Shown: positions 17,264-26,265 of the stretch, piece by piece
Numbering within the stretch: the first letter of the stretch is position 1
How the letters are laid out: each line of letters starts with the position of its first letter
From: Sphingosinicella sp942492965
GTDB lineage: Bacteria > Pseudomonadota > Alphaproteobacteria > Sphingomonadales > Sphingomonadaceae
Direction: 5' to 3'
Length of the DNA stretch: 64,000 nucleotides
Assembly (NCBI GenBank): GCA_942492965.1
Contig: OW818656.1
Location: 2,232,001 to 2,296,000, forward strand
Notes under the pieces: model-generated
The model's database searches: none
Told to the model about the DNA's origin: nothing
What the model saw: only the letters and a program-made list of their open reading frames with translations
Made by a program: the position numbers and the translations under genes

Positions 17264-18046
17264 TCAATTGCTGATGGCCGCGGCTGCCAGCGTCTCAACA
17301 AGCGCGGGCGCGAAGCCCGCGGTCACCGCGCCGTCGATCAACACCGCCTGCCCGGAGACGAAGGCACAGTCGTCCGCGACGAGGAAATGGATGAGCGCTG
17401 CCACCTCGGTCGGCTTGCAGATACGGCCGAGCGGCGTCGCCATCGCCATCATCGCGCCTTCCGCCGCTGCCGAGGGATCTGCCATCATCGGCGTATCGAC
17501 GGTGGAGGGGCAGATGCAGTTCACCCGAATTCCGCGCGGCCCAAGCTCGGTTGCAGCCACGCGCGTGAAGGACACGACGGCCCCTTTCGATGCGCTGTAG
17601 GCGCCGTACGTGGGGAAGCCGAAGGTGCCGGCCAGCGAGGCGGTGTTCACGATCGCGCCGCCTCGGCCCTGCCTGGCCATGAACGCCGCCGCGTGCCGCG
17701 TGCCGATCACGACGCCGAGCGTGTTCACGCGGAACATGCGTTCGTAAAGCGCCGTCCCCTGTCCTTCGAGTAGTGCCTCGCCATCACCGATCCCCGCATT
17801 GTTGACCATGATGTCAAGGCCGCCCATGGCTGCCGCAGCGCGCGCGACCGCATCGGCCATGGCGCTTTCATCGGACACATCGACTGCAATACCGATACCG
17901 CCCGTTTTGGCGGCAAGCGTGCCAGTCGGCGCGAGATCGAGCGTGGAAACCCGGGCGCCCGCCGCCGCCAGACGCTCGGCGGTCGCTGCGCCGATACCGG
18001 ACGCGGCCCCGGTGACGACCGCGCATTTTCCATCAAGCCTGAACAT
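17264..18046 (-). CDS. Short-chain dehydrogenase/reductase B
   Basis: A 260-aa classical SDR: TGAASGIGAA cofactor loop, DVSD, VNNAGIGDG, and YGAYSASKGAVVSF holding the Tyr-Lys pair. PSTVDTPMM follows the usual PG position with a Ser in place of Gly. It is separated from the neighbouring SDR by about 26 bases and from the formamidase-like gene by 12, so all are co-transcribed. Substrate unknown; a role with SDR A in successive oxidations is inferred. Confidence 0.88.
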   Translation of the reverse strand: MFRLDGKCAVVTGAASGIGAATAERLAAAGARVSTLDLAPTGTLAAKTGGIGIAVDVSDESAMADAVARAAAAMGGLDIMVNNAGIGDGEALLEGQGTALYERMFRVNTLGVVIGTRHAAAFMARQGRGGAIVNTASLAGTFGFPTYGAYSASKGAVVSFTRVAATELGPRGIRVNCICPSTVDTPMMADPSAAAEGAMMAMATPLGRICKPTEVAALIHFLVADDCAFVSGQAVLIDGAVTAGFAPALVETLAAAAISN

Positions 18047-18058
18047 GTCGTGCCTCCA

Positions 18059-20251
18059 TCAATGAGCGCTGCCCGGATACGGAAACGGCCGGGGATCGAG
18101 AAACCGCCGAAGAACATTCCCCGTCACGCCTGCCACGGAATTGGCATAGTCGTTGTGTGCAAGGCTGCCGCTCCACGAGATCGAACCCGTGGAAAACACT
18201 GCGCCGCCCGCTGGCGTTTCGAAGAAAATCATGTCGGCGCGAACATCGGGGTCGGGCGTACCGGGCGGCACGGTCATGAGCAGTTCTTCCTTGGCGCGGA
18301 GCATCGCTTCGTTGAAGCCACTCGCCGAGGCGACGATGAGCGCGTGCGCCGGCGTACCCAGCGCCGTGTCCGCCCGGTCGATCTCCTCGCCGGCGGCAGC
18401 GCCGCCATGGCTGCCAAAATCACCGATGACATCACCGTCGACGCCATCGAAAATGAAGGCCGCGCGTGGATCATGGCTTGCGCGCGTACGCTGGTATGGT
18501 CGTCCGCCGCCGAATCCCTGCGCCGCGAAGCCCACGCCGACCAGTCGCTGCGGCGGCAGGCCCTGATGGCGCCAGAGGCCACCCATGCCGCCGTCGAAGC
18601 TGTTGAAATATTCGCCGGGCTCTGCGCGCCAACCGCGGGTGCTGTCGTCCGCGCGGCGAACCTCCATGACGCCGGGAAGCGTGGGATGAAACGCCACACG
18701 CCAGTAGAAGCCGTTGCCGCCCATGTAGATGAGCCGGCCGCCGCGATCGAGGAAACCACGCACTGCATTCATCATCGGCAGCGACCAGTATTCCGGATGC
18801 GTGCCCGTGATCACCACCCGGTAAGGCGCCAAGAGCGCCGCGCCTTCCCGGTCGAGCACATCGTCTGTGAGCATGTCGACCGGCTGACCGATCGCCTTCA
18901 GCCAGGCGATGATGTCTCCGTCTGCGGTGAAGCCCCAGTTGACCGTGCACGGCGCCACGTTGACGATCGGCCGGTGCCAGGTGCTGACCGCCTTGCCGGC
19001 GCCATCGGGATGCGTTTCGTATAGTGAATAGCCGAACTCGGGGTGAGAAAGCAGAAACCGGTCGGTCGGCCCGTCCAGATTCATCTGGGCGACGTGCTCG
19101 GGCATCTCGGTCGCCACGATCACGTTGGCGTAGGCGAGGTAACTCGCCGTCGGAGCAAGAAAGGCGACATCTGACGTTGCAGCGCCATTCTGCGGCAGTA
19201 CGTAGAACGGCATCCATGCCCAGTCCGGCGCGGTGCCGATCCGAACCGCATAGAGGCCCGACCGGGTGTTTTGGGGGATCTTCAGCCGCAAGGCGGCCGG
19301 CCAACCGGCATCGGCCATGTCGTCGATATGAAACCGGATCGCACCATAGTGCGCCGGTGCGTGCTTCCAATCGAAAGCACTGCCGTCCCACAGGCGGCCG
19401 GTGACACCGCGCAGCGGCTGCTGCACGGTTTCGCCGTGTCGCCCCGCGATACATTCGGTTACGGCTTCGGTTCCGATATCACGTCCGAAATCCCACGCCG
19501 CAAGTGTCGTGGGTAGAATGGACGCACAGCCCGTGTCCGCGATCAGCCTGACCAGATCGCTTTCCGCTACGCTGCCCGCATGAATGGCCGGCGCTTCGAG
19601 TTTCCCGGTGAAGCCGCGGCGCGTATCGGCAATTGAACCGGCACCGAAGTGCAGACTATCGATTTCCCCAAGCGACGATGCCGACGGCAGCGCGCCAGAC
19701 TGCGTGAGCCACGCGCCTTCGGGCTCATCGCTGCCCCGTCCACCGAGCGTTTTCCAGCGTAGCAGGACCTTACAGTCAGACCTGTCGATCGTGCACGCAA
19801 GAATTGTCCACCGCCGCGAAAGGAGCGAGACGGGTGCGCTGACGCGCGCACCGCCGCCTTCCGCGAAGAGATGCCCGGCGCCATCGATTCCAACGACGAC
19901 GGTATCCGCATTCAAACTGGCGATGACGGCATCGTGTGGAAGCAAAACGCTGGCATGAAGGAACAGCGTGAGCGTGAACCGCTCCGGAACGGCAAGCGGC
20001 TGGCGACTGCAATCGACCTCTACGCAGGAACCGGCGATCGTGGGATGGCGGGTGACATCCAGCACCTCCGTACAATCGAACCCTGCTGGCTCTTCCGCAT
20101 AGGTCGGCGGATCGCAGCGGCTGTCGCAGCCAAACAGACGGACGACACGGACCGGGTATGAACCAGGTGCGTCCGAACTGACATGAACCCGAAGGTCATC
20201 CCCCGGCCGTACCGACCACCGATCGAGATATCCTGCAACGCTGCGTTCCAT
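18059..20251 (-). CDS. N,N-dimethylformamidase large-subunit-like protein
   Basis: A 730-aa protein resembling the large (beta) subunit of N,N-dimethylformamidase. The middle contains a LamG-like jelly-roll (about residues 130-260), and the C-terminal domain has PTASYLAYAN, a GYSLYETHPDG segment and GTHPEYWS. These match the regions where the Paracoccus enzyme binds its mononuclear iron through two Tyr and one Glu. The family hydrolyses small or bulky formamides and amides. No gene for the small alpha subunit lies nearby, and the length is close to the roughly 760 residues I recall for DmfA2. Such orphan large subunits are known, and their substrates are mostly unstudied. Operon partners are a receptor, a flavin monooxygenase and two SDRs. 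Confidence 0.82.
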   Translation of the reverse strand: MERSVAGYLDRWSVRPGDDLRVHVSSDAPGSYPVRVVRLFGCDSRCDPPTYAEEPAGFDCTEVLDVTRHPTIAGSCVEVDCSRQPLAVPERFTLTLFLHASVLLPHDAVIASLNADTVVVGIDGAGHLFAEGGGARVSAPVSLLSRRWTILACTIDRSDCKVLLRWKTLGGRGSDEPEGAWLTQSGALPSASSLGEIDSLHFGAGSIADTRRGFTGKLEAPAIHAGSVAESDLVRLIADTGCASILPTTLAAWDFGRDIGTEAVTECIAGRHGETVQQPLRGVTGRLWDGSAFDWKHAPAHYGAIRFHIDDMADAGWPAALRLKIPQNTRSGLYAVRIGTAPDWAWMPFYVLPQNGAATSDVAFLAPTASYLAYANVIVATEMPEHVAQMNLDGPTDRFLLSHPEFGYSLYETHPDGAGKAVSTWHRPIVNVAPCTVNWGFTADGDIIAWLKAIGQPVDMLTDDVLDREGAALLAPYRVVITGTHPEYWSLPMMNAVRGFLDRGGRLIYMGGNGFYWRVAFHPTLPGVMEVRRADDSTRGWRAEPGEYFNSFDGGMGGLWRHQGLPPQRLVGVGFAAQGFGGGRPYQRTRASHDPRAAFIFDGVDGDVIGDFGSHGGAAAGEEIDRADTALGTPAHALIVASASGFNEAMLRAKEELLMTVPPGTPDPDVRADMIFFETPAGGAVFSTGSISWSGSLAHNDYANSVAGVTGNVLRRFLDPRPFPYPGSAH

Positions 20252-20281
20252 GGCACCCTTCCTTATTCGCAGGTTGAAGGG

Positions 20282-22498
20282 CTAGAACGTTACGCCCAGC
20301 TCGATGCCGATAGAGCGGGGCTCTCCCGGAATGACCTGCACGAAGCCGAAATCAGAAAGCGGATTCCGGTTTACCGCATAATAGGTATCGAACAGGTTCC
20401 GGCCCCACAGCGCGACCGAATAGCGTTCGTCAAACGTTACCCCGATGCGGCCGTTCACCAGCGTGTAGGCGGGCTCGCGGCCCGGCGCCGTGTTTTCCGT
20501 ATTGTAATAGACGAAACTGCGGTGGCTCACATCGATGTTCGCCTCCAGACGCGCATCCGGGGAGATCTCCCCCTCATAGCGAACGCCGCCGCTCAGCGTC
20601 ACGCTCGGCGCGCGGGCGAGGCGATTGCCGGAGAAGTCTCCGAAGTCGCTCGGGAAGTCCTTGAACTCGGAATGGAGCAGGCCGAGCGCCGTGTTGAACG
20701 AAAAGCCGCCGCCCAGCCGCGCGGAGAGTTCCAGCTCTGCGCCATAAAGTTCGGCCTTCGGCGCGTTCACCAGCAGCGTGACTGGAAATCCGTTTGAATC
20801 GAATTGCGAGAACACCTGAATGTCGCGGTAATCATAGTAGAAGCTTGCCATGTTCAGCGTCACGCGGTCATCGAACAGCCGCCCTTTCGCGCCGATTTCA
20901 TAGGAAGTGAGCTGCTCGGTTTCGAAGGGTACGTTCTGCGCCGGATTGAAGATGAAACCGCCATTGAAGCCGCCACCCTTGTAGCCCCGCGAGACGCTGC
21001 CGTAGAGCAGCCAATCCGCGCTCGGTTCATAGTTCAGACCCAGCTTCCACGACCAGTTGCTGTCCTTGAAGGAGAGCGGCGTGTCGAACAGCGGGATGAT
21101 GAGACCGGGTTCCTCGAATTGCAGCCGGGTCCGGAAATCCTTTTGGTCGTGTGTGTAGCGCAGACCGGCAACCAGCGTGAGCGGTTCCGCGATCTTCACT
21201 TCCACTTGTCCGAAACCCGCATAAGTCTCCCCACTTTGACGGTTGAGATGGCGGGAGAAGAACGCGCCGGGCGAAGGCCGCGCGTCGCGCAGCACGTCGG
21301 CAGTCTGGTCCTGCGTGATGCGTTCCCATGAATAGAAGGCACCGACGATCCAGTTCATGAAACCGATTTCACCGCCGGCGCGCAGTTCCTGCGAGAAGGT
21401 TTTCGATTTCGCCCCGAGCGACACTTCGACAAACCTATTCGGGCTGACATCTGTGTCTTCAGGAAAGAAATTCTCGGACTCGTTGTAGCCGGTAACCGAG
21501 ATGATCTGAGCTGCATCGAGATCGAGCGCCATGCGCAGCGACGTGCCGTAGGCTTCGTTTCTCAGCCTTGCGTTGCTGCTGAAGCGGCCCCGGTATTTGG
21601 GATCCTGATCGCTGTAGCCGAATGCATCGACACACTGACCCGCCAGGATCTGCGCGTCCGCGCAGAGCGTGGGAGTTCCCGCCAGCACCGACGCGGGATC
21701 GAACATACCGAGCTGATCGTACCAGGTGAAGCGGTTGGTGCTTCGGTCGAACCGGCCACGCAGGATCATGTCGAGCCGTTCATTCGGCCGGTAGCGCACT
21801 GTGCCCCGAAGCGCCCACGCATCGGCGCCGTTCGAGCGCTGGCCGGTCAGCACGTTCTTGAAATAGCCTTCGGCATAATTGCGCAGCGCGGCGACACGCA
21901 CACCGACTGTATCGCTCAGCGGACCGCTGGCGACCAATTCACCGCGAACCGCATTGTACGATCCGTAGCTGGCGAGCGCATGGCCTTCAAAGCTGTCGCC
22001 GGGAAGATTGGAAACAAAATTCACCGCGCCACCCGTGGTGTTGCGTCCATAGAGTGTGCCCTGTGGCCCACGAAGAACCTCGACCCGATTGAGATCGAGC
22101 ATCGCGAAATTCTGCGCGCCGAACGCGCTGAGATTGACCTCATCCGTGTAGAGCGCTACCGGCCCCGAATTGTTGAGGCTGAAATCGTTGAGACCGATAC
22201 CGCGCAGGAAGATCGCGGGCTGCGATCCGGGCCCCGCGATCTCGTTGATCTGCAGGTTCGGCGTGAAGTCGCCCAGATCGACGCTGTCCTGCAGTCCGAG
22301 TTCGTTCAGCCGATCACCGGAGAACACCGTGACCGCGACCGGAACCTTTTGCAGCGATTCCTCGCGCCGCTGGGCCGTGATGATAATCTCTCCATCGGAC
22401 CCGGCAGCCTCGCTCTGGGCGAATGCAGGTACCTGTGCAAGCATGGACGATCCCGCGAGAAGTATGGCACAGACCGCGCCTTTCAGTTCACAGTGCAT
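20282..22498 (-). CDS. TonB-dependent receptor 2
   Basis: A 738-aa outer-membrane receptor. The signal peptide ends near VPAFAQ, the TonB-box/plug start is GEIIITAQRREESLQ, the plug motif VEVLRGPQGTLYGRNTTGG lies near residue 140, and the barrel ends in IGIELGVTF. AGGAGGGGGA precedes the ATG. It is second in an operon between the flavin monooxygenase and the dimethylformamidase-like protein, so it probably imports their substrate. Confidence 0.94.
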   Translation of the reverse strand: MHCELKGAVCAILLAGSSMLAQVPAFAQSEAAGSDGEIIITAQRREESLQKVPVAVTVFSGDRLNELGLQDSVDLGDFTPNLQINEIAGPGSQPAIFLRGIGLNDFSLNNSGPVALYTDEVNLSAFGAQNFAMLDLNRVEVLRGPQGTLYGRNTTGGAVNFVSNLPGDSFEGHALASYGSYNAVRGELVASGPLSDTVGVRVAALRNYAEGYFKNVLTGQRSNGADAWALRGTVRYRPNERLDMILRGRFDRSTNRFTWYDQLGMFDPASVLAGTPTLCADAQILAGQCVDAFGYSDQDPKYRGRFSSNARLRNEAYGTSLRMALDLDAAQIISVTGYNESENFFPEDTDVSPNRFVEVSLGAKSKTFSQELRAGGEIGFMNWIVGAFYSWERITQDQTADVLRDARPSPGAFFSRHLNRQSGETYAGFGQVEVKIAEPLTLVAGLRYTHDQKDFRTRLQFEEPGLIIPLFDTPLSFKDSNWSWKLGLNYEPSADWLLYGSVSRGYKGGGFNGGFIFNPAQNVPFETEQLTSYEIGAKGRLFDDRVTLNMASFYYDYRDIQVFSQFDSNGFPVTLLVNAPKAELYGAELELSARLGGGFSFNTALGLLHSEFKDFPSDFGDFSGNRLARAPSVTLSGGVRYEGEISPDARLEANIDVSHRSFVYYNTENTAPGREPAYTLVNGRIGVTFDERYSVALWGRNLFDTYYAVNRNPLSDFGFVQVIPGEPRSIGIELGVTF

Positions 22499-22531
22499 AT
22501 TCCCCCTCCTGATTTTTGGCTGATTGTTGGA

Positions 22532-23956
22532 CTACTCCGCGGCGGCGCGCTCCGGCGCACAGGCGGGGTCGTAGAATCCCGGCTTCACTTCGGGCCATCC
22601 CATCAGGGCCCGCACGCGCTCCACCTCGCGTACAAACACCTCGACGTTGACGTAATTGGCGGTGCGGTTCGTCGCGATGTAGTGCATACCCTGCTTCAGA
22701 TCGATCGCGTCGGTCCGAACCTGCTGCTCCCATGCGCTCGCGACGTCCGGTGCATCCTTTCGCGCCTTCAGATAGTGCGCTGCCATCACGCTCAGCTGAT
22801 CGCCCTGCAAATAGGGCGCGCCCGCAGCCTCGATCAGCCCGAAAACGAACAGCGTCGGATGGCGGGCATTGAACGAGCCGAGATAAAGCTGCGGTCGCCC
22901 ATCCTGCCAATCGATCAGCTCCGGATCGATGAACGGGATCAGATGATCGTAGCCGGTGGCACAGATGATAAGATCAACGTCCTCGCGCGTTCCGTCCTTG
23001 AACACCACACCGTTGCCGTCCAGCCGCTCGACCGCTCCCTTGGCGACGACATCGCCGTGCGCAAGGTGGTGAATGAGCTGCGTGTTCAGCAGCGGATGGC
23101 TTTCGAGGAGCCCGTGATCGGGTTTAGGCAGGCCGAAGCGCGTGGGATCGCCCACGATGATATAGAACAGATCCTCGAGCGGAAGCTCCGATATGTGCTT
23201 CGGAATTCCCTCCCGGCTGCCGCGCAGGAATTCAAGCAGCGGCATACCGCACACATGTTTCGGCACGAAATGATAGCCGCGGCGTACACTGATAAATGTG
23301 GTGGCGGCGGCGCGCGCGGAATCGCAGGCGATGTCCGCACCGCTGTTGCCGAGCCCGATGACGAGCACGCGCTTGCCCTCAAGCTGGTCGCTATCGGTGT
23401 AGGCGGCGGAATGAATGATCTCACCCGAAAACGCGCCTTCCAGAACCGGCATCCGGGTGTGCCAGTTGCTGCCCGGGCAGCAGACCAGCGCCCGGTACCG
23501 GCGGCGGCACACCTCGCCGCTTGGCAGATGCTTCAGCGTGACGATCCAGTCCCCGCACTCCAACGGATCGGCGTGCTGGATCTCCGTATTGAACTCAGCC
23601 AGCCGAATCAGATCGAACTTGCGCGCGAAACCTTGAATATAAGCAAGAATATGAGCATTACTCGGATAATCAGCATAATCCCTCGGCATTGGGTAGTCCG
23701 GATAAGCCGAGGTGTTCCGCGACGAAATATAGTGGCAGCTGCGGTACATGGGGGTGCCGGGGTTCGCGATGTCCCATAGGCCCCCAACGCTACTGTGACG
23801 TTCGATAATCTCCACTTTTAAGCCGGATTTCGCCATGGCTCGTGCTGCTATCAGGCCGTGCGGGCCTGCACCCACGATGCACACCGTGTCGCTGCGATCC
23901 TCCACGTCACCTGCAGCCGACACGCTACGCCCACCCGTGACACCCGCCTCAGTCAT
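22532..23956 (-). CDS. Flavin-containing monooxygenase (FMO-like)
   Basis: A 474-aa class B flavoprotein monooxygenase. It has VGAGPHG for FAD binding, the FMO signature-like FSGEIIHSAAYTD, and GLGNSG for NADPH binding. These enzymes oxygenate N or S atoms, or ketones as in Baeyer-Villiger reactions; the length and FSGEIIHS motif favour the N/S-type or FMO-related group. The ATG at 23956 follows GGGAG and is better than the longer frame to 23986. It is first gene of the operon and divergent from the TetR regulator, so it may start attack on an amine or amide substrate. Confidence 0.87.
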   Translation of the reverse strand: MTEAGVTGGRSVSAAGDVEDRSDTVCIVGAGPHGLIAARAMAKSGLKVEIIERHSSVGGLWDIANPGTPMYRSCHYISSRNTSAYPDYPMPRDYADYPSNAHILAYIQGFARKFDLIRLAEFNTEIQHADPLECGDWIVTLKHLPSGEVCRRRYRALVCCPGSNWHTRMPVLEGAFSGEIIHSAAYTDSDQLEGKRVLVIGLGNSGADIACDSARAAATTFISVRRGYHFVPKHVCGMPLLEFLRGSREGIPKHISELPLEDLFYIIVGDPTRFGLPKPDHGLLESHPLLNTQLIHHLAHGDVVAKGAVERLDGNGVVFKDGTREDVDLIICATGYDHLIPFIDPELIDWQDGRPQLYLGSFNARHPTLFVFGLIEAAGAPYLQGDQLSVMAAHYLKARKDAPDVASAWEQQVRTDAIDLKQGMHYIATNRTANYVNVEVFVREVERVRALMGWPEVKPGFYDPACAPERAAAE

Positions 23957-24032
23957 TGCTCGCTCCCGTTTCCAATATGTGAGCAAGTATCATCTTTTTG
24001 AAACGTGAGCAATACTCGTTTATGGAGAGTGA
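23957..24032. promoter_or_regulatory. Divergent promoter with repeated TGAGCAA sites
   Basis: A 76-base gap between divergent FMO and TetR genes. TGAGCAAGTAT (23980-23990) and TGAGCAATACT (24006-24016) are direct repeats 26 bases apart, and TTGCTC near 23957 is the inverse. These are good candidates for binding sites of the adjacent TetR protein controlling both directions. Confidence 0.5.
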
Positions 24033-24680
24033 ATGCGTATCGAGAAAGACAGCGCCACTCCAAGGCGCACCCCCATCCAGCGACGCGCCCGCGACCGGGT
24101 GAATCGCATCCTGACCGCCGCAGAGGCGCTCTTGGTTGAGCGTGGCGTCGGCGACCTGAAGATGAACGAGGTCGCCGAGCGCGCCGAAGTGCCGATCGGG
24201 TCGGTCTATCAGTATTTCGCGAGCCGCGAAGAGCTGCTGGGGCAGTTGGTCACACGCTATCACCAGACGATCGAGGACCATACCCGCAGGCTTTTCAAAG
24301 ACACGGGCAGCATCTCGGACTTCCTCACAGCCCTTCGCAGCATCCTCGATTTCGCCTGGACCTACTTGCACGAGAATACTGGCTATCGGGAAATCTGGTT
24401 TGGCGCGCAGACCTTCGAACCCCTGCGTCAGCTCGATTGGGAAGACACGCTCTGTAATGCGTCGATCCTCTCCGACGCGCTGAAGACGCTTCTTCCCAGC
24501 ATCCCTCCCGCGGAGCTTGAGGCGTTCTGCATCATCATCTGCGATACATCCGGCAGCACAGCACGCATGGCTGTGCAGTTCCCCGATCGCGCGGCACAGC
24601 TGCAAGAACAGAGCTGGCGCATGATCACCAGCCGTATGATGGAATTCGTGTCGCGGGACACGATGTCCGGCGCTGGATAG
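24033..24680 (+). CDS. TetR-family regulator A
   Basis: A 215-aa TetR-type repressor. The N-terminal helix-turn-helix (RILTAAEALLVERGV through EVPIGSVYQYFASREELLGQL) is clear, and the C-terminal ligand domain resembles the AcrR-like group. A tag of about 20 basic residues precedes the HTH. It is divergent from the FMO-receptor-formamidase operon and likely represses it until the substrate is present. Confidence 0.88.
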   Translation: MRIEKDSATPRRTPIQRRARDRVNRILTAAEALLVERGVGDLKMNEVAERAEVPIGSVYQYFASREELLGQLVTRYHQTIEDHTRRLFKDTGSISDFLTALRSILDFAWTYLHENTGYREIWFGAQTFEPLRQLDWEDTLCNASILSDALKTLLPSIPPAELEAFCIIICDTSGSTARMAVQFPDRAAQLQEQSWRMITSRMMEFVSRDTMSGAG

Positions 24681-25592
24681 CTGCACGGCAGGCTTCACCC
24701 CTCTGGGCGACGCGTCGGCCTCTGGCTGCGAGTGATGCCAAACTCAAGACAGCATTGGTGTACGCACTCTGAGCAACAGGTGGTCACTATAGGCTTCAAA
24801 CCGTTGAAGAAGGGAAAGGGGGAGGAAACGAAAATATCACTATCGTAGAGGCATTCTAGAATCTGTCACAGGTGTGAAATCCCCAAACGCTTGCCGCTTC
24901 CCTAACTTCCCTGTTCCTGACGATTTGTTTCCCTGTTTCCGAAACAGCCAACTCCGCGTGGGAACGGCAGAAATCTAGCGCCTTTCGTAAGCCATGCTAT
25001 ATGGTTTCCGTGTTCTTTGCCCAGTTTTCCCTGTAAATTCCCAGAGATCACGGAAAATACTGCCCGAGACCTGCGAGCTATGGACTGCGCTACGCACCAT
25101 ATATTTCCGGAAAACTTTGGATTTCGTGTTCTCGCGGGAAGCGGCCCGAGAGGGCCGCAGTTTCTGCGGCGTTTGCGGGACCGGGTGTTGCGGTCGATAT
25201 TCGGAGACGCGTCTCTACTGCATAATTCGCGCGATTTTCGCCGCGTGTCTCTGCGGCGCATTAAATTCGCGCACGGCCATTTTCGCGATGCTGTGGTGAT
25301 GCGAGGGAAGATGTGCTCAGCAGAAGCCGAGCGCGCGCTCCTGCTCGTCCCAGTCGAGCGGCGCAGCATCTTCCGGACGGTGGCGGACTTGGTCGTAGTG
25401 ACGGTCTTGCGGGCGTTGGACATGGTCAGGACTCCTTCTCGCGGGTCACCTGCACCTTGCAGGTGTTCCCACGAGCCGAAGCCCCGGAAATCCTCGGCCG
25501 GGGCGGGGGCGGCGGGGCAAACCCCACCGGCTCACGCACGCCACAACGGTCTGTTCGCGGAGCAAGTCCAGTCCAATCTGCACGCTCTGCAA
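24681..25592. other. Gene-poor region with TTCCCTGTT repeats
   Basis: No convincing gene. TTCCCTGTT or close variants recur near 24908, 24929 and 25023. A minus-strand frame starting at about 25423 with AAGGAG upstream begins MSNARKTVTTTKSATVRKML, which recalls the N-terminus of small plasmid/island proteins, but it soon loses any familiar character. The region looks like a scar of an integrated element. A hairpin lies at 25447-25465. Confidence 0.4.
25447..25465. repeat. Hairpin CACCTGCA-CCT-TGCAGGTG
   Basis: A perfect 8-bp inverted repeat with a 3-base loop, followed by a very GC-rich stretch (about 25486-25520). There is no T-run. It could be a regulator site in front of the small downstream frame, or part of a mobile-element scar. 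Confidence 0.6.
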
Positions 25593-25856
25593 ATGCTGCG
25601 TATGGACTTCACCGGCAGCGTGCAGCTTCGTGTGCCCATGGACGAAAGGGGCAATATCGAACGACGGAACTGCGTACGCCGGCTGTTCGCCGTGCTGACC
25701 GCCAGGATCGAGGATGCCGCGACGCTCTCCGTCGAAGGTCAGGGACGGGACGTGCCCGCAGAGACCTCAACGCAACTCGCCGCGCAGATACAGGAAATCG
25801 CAGGTCAGTGCATGGCAATCACCGAAGCAATCGAACTGCTGAACAGGGAAGAGTAG
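25593..25856 (+). CDS. Small hypothetical protein
   Basis: An 87-aa frame from ATG 25593 (or ATG 25602) that reads like a real soluble protein: mixed charged and hydrophobic residues, MDFTGSVQLRVPMDERGNIE, then a helical C-terminus ending EAIELLNREE. The frame is open further upstream, but the upstream part is low-complexity and unlike a protein. I do not recognise the family. It may be cargo or a remnant of an integrated element. Confidence 0.4.
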   Translation: MLRMDFTGSVQLRVPMDERGNIERRNCVRRLFAVLTARIEDAATLSVEGQGRDVPAETSTQLAAQIQEIAGQCMAITEAIELLNREE

Positions 25857-26265
25857 TGGCAGCTTAGTTCGACACTTGCGACTGTCCGGAATTGACAACG
25901 GACTTGCGGTAAGCGGACATTGGACTGGTCAGGGATCGATCAGCTGCTTCGCGCCCCATAGTCGGTCATTCCCAGTAGGCCCTCACGGCTCCAAAAGCAG
26001 TGAGGCAGCTCTTGCGCGCCTGATGGTGGCCTAGGACTGGCGAGAGCGATCCGCTTTGGATCGAGACCCCTTGAGCGATCCTTATGCTTGTTACTTGCCG
26101 ATCCGGGTTGAAATCAAGCTGGCGGCGATCGCCTTTAAGGGAGGCGATACTGATCAAAAATTGAATCGGATAGATTCAGGATCGCCCGACCCGGTAGAGG
26201 TTTCTTTGTCGTAGCTTGGCCGCAGTGGATAGATGATTGGGGTTGCCGTTCCACGCACCCAACGA
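25857..26265. other. Gene-free spacer
   Basis: About 400 bases between the hypothetical frame and the convergent permease gene. Short frames on either strand have no protein-like character. No intrinsic terminator was found for either neighbour. Confidence 0.4.

Noticed and set aside
21980..23779. A 599-aa plus-strand frame
   Set aside because: It runs antisense across both TBDR 2 and the FMO gene and is Arg/His/Ile-rich in the manner of a shadow frame in GC-rich DNA.
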